From Nitrospira sp. UBA5699 (GTDB lineage Bacteria; Nitrospirota; Nitrospiria; Nitrospirales; Nitrospiraceae): 33,687 bases of DNA. The notes under the pieces are model-generated. The model made no database searches and was not told where the DNA came from. It worked only from the letters and a program-made list of their open reading frames with translations. Location of the stretch: the NCBI GenBank assembly GCA_002420105.1, contig DIHJ01000105.1:324-34010 (forward strand), read 5' to 3'. Below, piece after piece: positions 30,834 through 33,687 of this stretch (position 1 is its first letter; each line of letters starts with the position of its first letter). Both the position numbers and the translations under genes were made by a program.

Positions 30834-31167
30834 CGGTCAACTCCTCAGACGGCGCCTCAACCGCGCGGCGCGGCACCAGTTCCTTCTCAAGGTGAACCGT
30901 GAGGAATTTAATGATGTTGTCTTCCAGGCGATAGGCCCGCTCGAGTTCGCCGACCGTGTTGTTCGGCGCCTTGAAATAGAAGTACACGTACGTGCCCTTC
31001 CGTTCGCGCCGGACTTCGTAGGCGAGCTTCTTGCGGCCCCAGTTTTCCGCCTTGATGAATTGTGCGCCGGTCTTATCGGCCACGGCTTTCATCTTTTCGA
31101 TGAGCGCATTGGTCTCCTCATCGGAGACGGACGGACGAATAATGAACAGAGACTCGTAGAGCTCCAT
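30820..31167 (-). CDS. rpsF: 30S ribosomal protein S6
   Basis: The 115 residues match S6: MELYESLFIIRPSVSDEE, the strand AENWGRKKLAYEV, GTYVYFYF and LEDNIIKFLTVHL. ATG at 31167 has AGGAGG eight bases upstream; the longer upstream reading is rejected. First gene of the run, with promoter and structured leader. It overlaps ssb. Confidence 0.97.
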   Translation of the reverse strand: MELYESLFIIRPSVSDEETNALIEKMKAVADKTGAQFIKAENWGRKKLAYEVRRERKGTYVYFYFKAPNNTVGELERAYRLEDNIIKFLTVHLEKELVPRRAVEAPSEELTGGRV

Positions 31168-31192
31168 GCGGCGATCCTCCTGGACAAAGGCC

Positions 31193-31242
31193 CTCAAACC
31201 GGTTGAGAGCGAGGTGTAGGCGCGCTGGAATCGGCCAGCGCG
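31193..31242 (-). promoter_or_regulatory. Structured 5' leader of rpsF, possible ribosomal-protein feedback site
   Basis: The leader carries an 8-bp perfect stem, CGCGCUGG (31235-31242) and CCAGCGCG (31221-31228), with loop CCGAUU. A smaller CUCAA/UUGAG hairpin lies at 31193-31207. The first stem would start at about the second base of the transcript. Bacterial rpsF leaders can be bound by S6:S18; a match to that motif is only suspected. Confidence 0.4.
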
Positions 31243-31250
31243 AAAGCGAG

Positions 31251-31280
31251 ACGATATCATAGGCTTGCAACGGGTGTCAA
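31251..31280 (-). promoter_or_regulatory. Promoter of the rpsF run
   Basis: Minus strand: -35 TTGACA (31275-31280), 18-nt spacer, -10 TATCGT (31251-31256). Start near 31244, giving a leader of about 77 nt. Confidence 0.7.
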
Positions 31281-31309
31281 TGAAACCGAACCGGCCGGGA
31301 CGAAGAGGA

Positions 31310-31654
31310 CTAGTCCTTCCGTTTGAAGAATTGAGGGGGCGCGTTCGGCGGCGGAGGCGGGGAGGAGCCGCCCGACCCGGAAGGAGAACCCGGGTAGTAC
31401 CCGGGATAGGGATACCCGGGGTAGCCCGGGCGATAACCGGGCCCATAGTATCCCGGATAGTAGGCGAAAGGGCTCCACCAGAATCCCGGGCTATAAAAGA
31501 AGGGGCTGCCCTCGTAGTAAACGTCGGCGTAGTCGTTGTCCTGGGCACGACTGAGCATGTCGGCGCGTTCGACTTGATGACGGGATTCGGCGCAAGCGGC
31601 CAGGATGCACAGCGCCAGCGCTCCGGCCAGGAACGTCGTCCGACGACCGCTCAT
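31310..31654 (-). CDS. Small lipoprotein with PGY-rich repeats
   Basis: A 114-residue lipoprotein of unknown function. MSGRRTTFLAGALALCILAAC is a lipoprotein signal with lipobox LAAC, the lipidated cysteine at 21. After a charged stretch the sequence becomes Tyr/Pro/Gly-rich, with PGY-type units at about 67-88, then a Ser/Gly and poly-Pro tail ending FKRKD. The repeats come from short CCCGGGTA-like tandem units in the DNA. GGGAGG precedes ATG; the gene is 17 nt after the outer-membrane protein gene, so they are probably one operon. Confidence 0.72.
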   Translation of the reverse strand: MSGRRTTFLAGALALCILAACAESRHQVERADMLSRAQDNDYADVYYEGSPFFYSPGFWWSPFAYYPGYYGPGYRPGYPGYPYPGYYPGSPSGSGGSSPPPPPNAPPQFFKRKD

Positions 31655-31671
31655 GCGTCTGTCCCTCCCGC

Positions 31672-32313
31672 CTAGAAGTGATACGACAGCCCAACGAACA
31701 GTTGATGGGCGCGATAGGTGCCGTCGAAACCGCCGACCGAGCCGAACGCTCCGTTAAACCCGAATTTCGCATCCGTATATTTGTATTCGGTAAAGGCCGC
31801 GACGGTCGGTGTGATGAACGCACGAATCCCCGTCAAAAAACTTCCCCCGAGCGATACCTGCGTATCCTGCTGCGTGGTGGCGGAGGAACTGAGCCGGGCG
31901 ATCAGAATTGCGGGCCCGCCTCCGATGTACGGCTGGAACGTCGCGCCGGGGTACCGGAGCAGGATATTCACGCCGACGTTGGTCACGGCGAGGTGAATGC
32001 CGGGGATGTCGTCCAGATTCTTGATGTGCGGGCTGTTGTGGAAGACGTCCAGCTCGACCCCGAGCGAACCATGAAAGGGAAAGAACCCGAGTTTGCCGCC
32101 GTACGCCACGCTATTCTTGAGATCGAAGTCGGGCGCTTCCAGACCGCTCAACCCGCCGGTGCCTTTGATATTGCGCAGCGCATCGGCGAAATTCACGCCG
32201 GTATGGCCCGCGACGTACCATTCGGCACGGAGGGACGGAGGAGGCGCGCAGAGGAACGCGGTCAGGACAAGACCGGCAAGGACTCGACGGCCTGCACGCA
32301 TCCGGTTTGTCAC
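31672..32313 (-). CDS. Outer-membrane beta-barrel protein
   Basis: A 213-residue exported protein. The signal peptide has a core VLAGLVLTAFLCAPPP and likely cleavage after LRA near 30. The mature part alternates hydrophobic and polar residues in barrel strands, e.g. GVELDVFHNS, TNVGVNILLRYP, FTEYKYTDAKF, and ends LFVGLSYHF with the C-terminal Phe used by the BAM machinery. Size fits an eight-stranded OmpA/OmpW-like barrel. The start is GTG at 32313 with GGAGGA upstream; an internal ATG four codons later is possible. Ligand unknown. Confidence 0.8.
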   Translation of the reverse strand: MTNRMRAGRRVLAGLVLTAFLCAPPPSLRAEWYVAGHTGVNFADALRNIKGTGGLSGLEAPDFDLKNSVAYGGKLGFFPFHGSLGVELDVFHNSPHIKNLDDIPGIHLAVTNVGVNILLRYPGATFQPYIGGGPAILIARLSSSATTQQDTQVSLGGSFLTGIRAFITPTVAAFTEYKYTDAKFGFNGAFGSVGGFDGTYRAHQLFVGLSYHF

Positions 32314-32354
32314 AGGGTTCCTCCATCATGCATGCGCGAGGCTTGCGTTTTTGC

Positions 32355-32363
32355 ATTTTACCA
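32355..32363 (-). promoter_or_regulatory. Extended -10 promoter of the outer-membrane protein gene
   Basis: Minus strand TGGTAAAAT: TG-n extension plus -10 TAAAAT at 32355-32360. No good -35 is visible, as is common for extended -10 promoters. Confidence 0.5.
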
Positions 32364-32405
32364 GGCTTGGGACCGGAGGTGTGGACGGGGCGGACCCGCA
32401 CGCGC

Positions 32406-33305
32406 TTACTGCCACTGCACCGGATGAATGAAGTACCCGGCACCGGACTCCTGGGCGCGAGCCATGGCGTCCTTGGCCCGCTCCAGCAATTGATCGGCAT
32501 CCTGGCCGTCGAGGGGAAAGACCGCGATTCCCAGGCTCGTAGACACGGTCAGGTCCTGATCCTGGACCTTGACGGGCGGGCCCATCGCCTTCAGGATTCG
32601 CTTCGCCACAATCTCCATATCGCCCTTGCTCGTGACGCCCTCCAGCAGGCAGGTAAAGACATCGCCGCCGAGCCGCGCCACCGTGTCGACCTCCCGCATG
32701 CAGCCCTTGAGCCGATCGGCGGTCGCGGTCAGCATGGCGTCGCTTCCCTCCGCGCTGAGTTGCCGCTTGATTTCGTGAAACCGGTCGATGCCGAGCAGCA
32801 CGATCCCCACTTCCTGCTTCTTGCGCTTGGCCATCGCGAGGGCATGGGTGAGCCGGTCGCGAAAGAGCGCCCGGTTGGCCAACGTCGTCAACGGGTCGTA
32901 CTGCGCGAGGTACGCCAGGTTCTGCTCGGCCCGTTTGCGATCGACGGCATGGTGCACCGAGCGGGCGAGTTGTTCGGGAGTCCAGTGCTTCTTCACAACC
33001 ACATCCTGCACGCCGCGCTGAATCGTCTTCCGTTCCAACGCAGGATCATGCTGGTCGCTCAGAAGCACGATCGGCATGCGGGCCAGCGCCGCCTGAACCA
33101 GATCCAAGGTGTCCAGCCCGTGGGTATCGATCAGCCCTCCGTCCAGCAGGATCGCATCGAACTGTTCGCCCGCCAGACGCCGAAGGGCGGTGCTGAGACG
33201 CGTGACATGCGTGACGTCGATTTGTCCCTGCCCCGCCTCCTGGAGCATGGCCCGAGCGGCCCGGGCTTCCGCTTCATTTTCCTCGACCAACAGCACTCGA
33301 ATCAT
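32406..33305 (-). CDS. Response regulator with degenerate GGDEF domain
   Basis: A 299-residue REC-GGDEF protein. The receiver covers 1-120 with acidic pocket E8/E9, phosphoacceptor D55 (AILLDGG), S83 and K106, so phosphorylation looks possible. The GGDEF domain (about 130-295) has the family opening YDPLTTLANRALF, but its active-site motif is RLGGDVF at 211-217, valine replacing the essential glutamate, and the DxD-F region reads GIDRF. It is therefore probably not an active diguanylate cyclase, perhaps a GTP or c-di-GMP sensor or protein-interaction module. ATG at 33305 follows GGAGG by nine bases. A PilZ protein lies 11 kb away. Confidence 0.88.
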   Translation of the reverse strand: MIRVLLVEENEAEARAARAMLQEAGQGQIDVTHVTRLSTALRRLAGEQFDAILLDGGLIDTHGLDTLDLVQAALARMPIVLLSDQHDPALERKTIQRGVQDVVVKKHWTPEQLARSVHHAVDRKRAEQNLAYLAQYDPLTTLANRALFRDRLTHALAMAKRKKQEVGIVLLGIDRFHEIKRQLSAEGSDAMLTATADRLKGCMREVDTVARLGGDVFTCLLEGVTSKGDMEIVAKRILKAMGPPVKVQDQDLTVSTSLGIAVFPLDGQDADQLLERAKDAMARAQESGAGYFIHPVQWQ

Positions 33306-33362
33306 CTGGCTCTTCCTCCCAATAGAAGACGAACCGGCCTCCGCACATCGAGCGTGTCCCCG

Positions 33363-33406
33363 ATTGTAGTGGTTCTGTGAGCCGGAGAAAATTGGTAGTG
33401 CTACCA
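33363..33406 (-). promoter_or_regulatory. Promoter and possible operator of the REC-GGDEF gene
   Basis: A -10 TACAAT lies at 33363-33368 (minus strand) with a poor -35. Just upstream, TGGTAG (33393-33398) and CTACCA (33401-33406) form a perfect inverted repeat with a 2-nt centre, a possible regulator site. Confidence 0.45.
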
Positions 33407-33463
33407 GGTGGCCTGCGTTCGAGCGAATGCCCGACATCGCATCGGTGGGCGCGATTCCGCCGG

Positions 33464-33687
33464 CTACCCCTGGGTCCCTTCACCGGCCCTGTCCCGGACG
33501 TTGAATTGATTCATCGCGGTGTCGATCCCGCGATGAATCACGCACTCGAGCGCATCGACGGCTCGTTCCAGGCAAGGCTCGATGACCTCGATTTCCTCTG
33601 TGGAAACGGGTTCCAGGACATAATCGGCCGGATCCTGCCGCGGAGCCGGCCGTCCGATCCCGATCTTGAGGCGGACGAACTGCGGGG
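33464..33687 (-). CDS. pth: Peptidyl-tRNA hydrolase, C-terminal part (cut by window edge)
   Basis: The last 73 residues of Pth, which frees tRNA from prematurely released peptidyl-tRNA. The visible part has the family block RLKIGIGRPAPRQDPADYVLEPVS followed by the C-terminal helix AVDALECVIHRGIDTAMNQFN. The 5' end lies outside the window. A perfect 12-bp inverted repeat lies within the coding sequence (33508-33539). pth is often near rpsF; here three envelope/signalling genes lie between. Confidence 0.93.
   Translation of the reverse strand, partial: PQFVRLKIGIGRPAPRQDPADYVLEPVSTEEIEVIEPCLERAVDALECVIHRGIDTAMNQFNVRDRAGEGTQG

Noticed and set aside
31168..31548. N-terminal extension of rpsF
   Set aside because: S6 begins at MELYESLF with a perfect ribosome-binding site; the extension covers the promoter and another gene.
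1..33687. CRISPR array, tRNA, rRNA, prophage or transposase genes
   Set aside because: I looked and saw no spaced identical repeats of 25-40 nt, no cloverleaf sequence and no transposase or phage gene. The heptamer arrays are too short-period to be CRISPR.

Overview
The window looks like the chromosome of an autotrophic Nitrospira-type bacterium (phylum Nitrospirota). This is inferred from gene content, not from a marker search. The DNA is GC-rich and densely coded. It carries the two diagnostic parts of the reductive TCA cycle: a two-subunit ATP-citrate lyase (aclB-aclA) followed by aconitase, and a five-subunit 2-oxoacid:ferredoxin oxidoreductase whose fifth subunit resembles the CO-dehydrogenase beta/epsilon family. 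I see no phage, transposase, CRISPR, rRNA or tRNA.

Layout. 1-5534: aclB-aclA-acn operon on the minus strand with a clear sigma70-type promoter; acn runs off the left edge. 5662-7496: mutM, a small dual-specificity phosphatase and a divergent zinc-ribbon protein. 7502-10221: accessory stretch with a 231-bp MITE-like element, a higBA toxin-antitoxin pair, an Rsm22/METTL17-type protein with four candidate Fe-S cysteines, and two small unknown proteins. 10319-14696: bidirectional terminator, then the oxidoreductase operon (minus strand, order B-G-D-E-A) with promoter and about 130-nt leader. 14947-16531 (plus): stand-alone MetV-like protein, queF and apaH. 16553-19280 (minus): folD-metF-panB, one-carbon and pantothenate metabolism. 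19393-21519 (plus): secreted beta-propeller, Cys/His-rich protein, PilZ protein. 21543-22772 (minus): two tandem exported cyclophilins. 22835-31280 (minus): a long housekeeping run rpsF-ssb-rpsR-yceD-rpmF-plsX-fabH-fabD-fabG-acpP-fabF-rnc. 31310-33687 (minus): lipoprotein, outer-membrane barrel, a REC-GGDEF protein with a broken GGDEF motif, and the 3' end of pth.

How the genes fit. ATP-citrate lyase and aconitase run the citrate part of the reductive TCA cycle, and the oxidoreductase performs a ferredoxin-driven reductive carboxylation. The cycle supplies acetyl-CoA and 2-oxoacids; the fab/plsX cluster uses the acetyl-CoA, and panB supplies pantothenate for CoA and ACP. FolD, MetF and the MetV-like protein form a folate C1 branch. 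Three signals fall outside standard annotation. First, several spacers carry degenerate tandem heptamers, in places as two facing arrays; two spacers share the same 28+31+28-nt geometry. Second, five genes have a -10-like hexamer only 5-9 nt before the start codon and no good ribosome-binding site, which predicts leaderless mRNAs. Third, several proteins carry altered signature motifs (MutM zinc finger, phosphatase HC, GGDEF, SSB tail).
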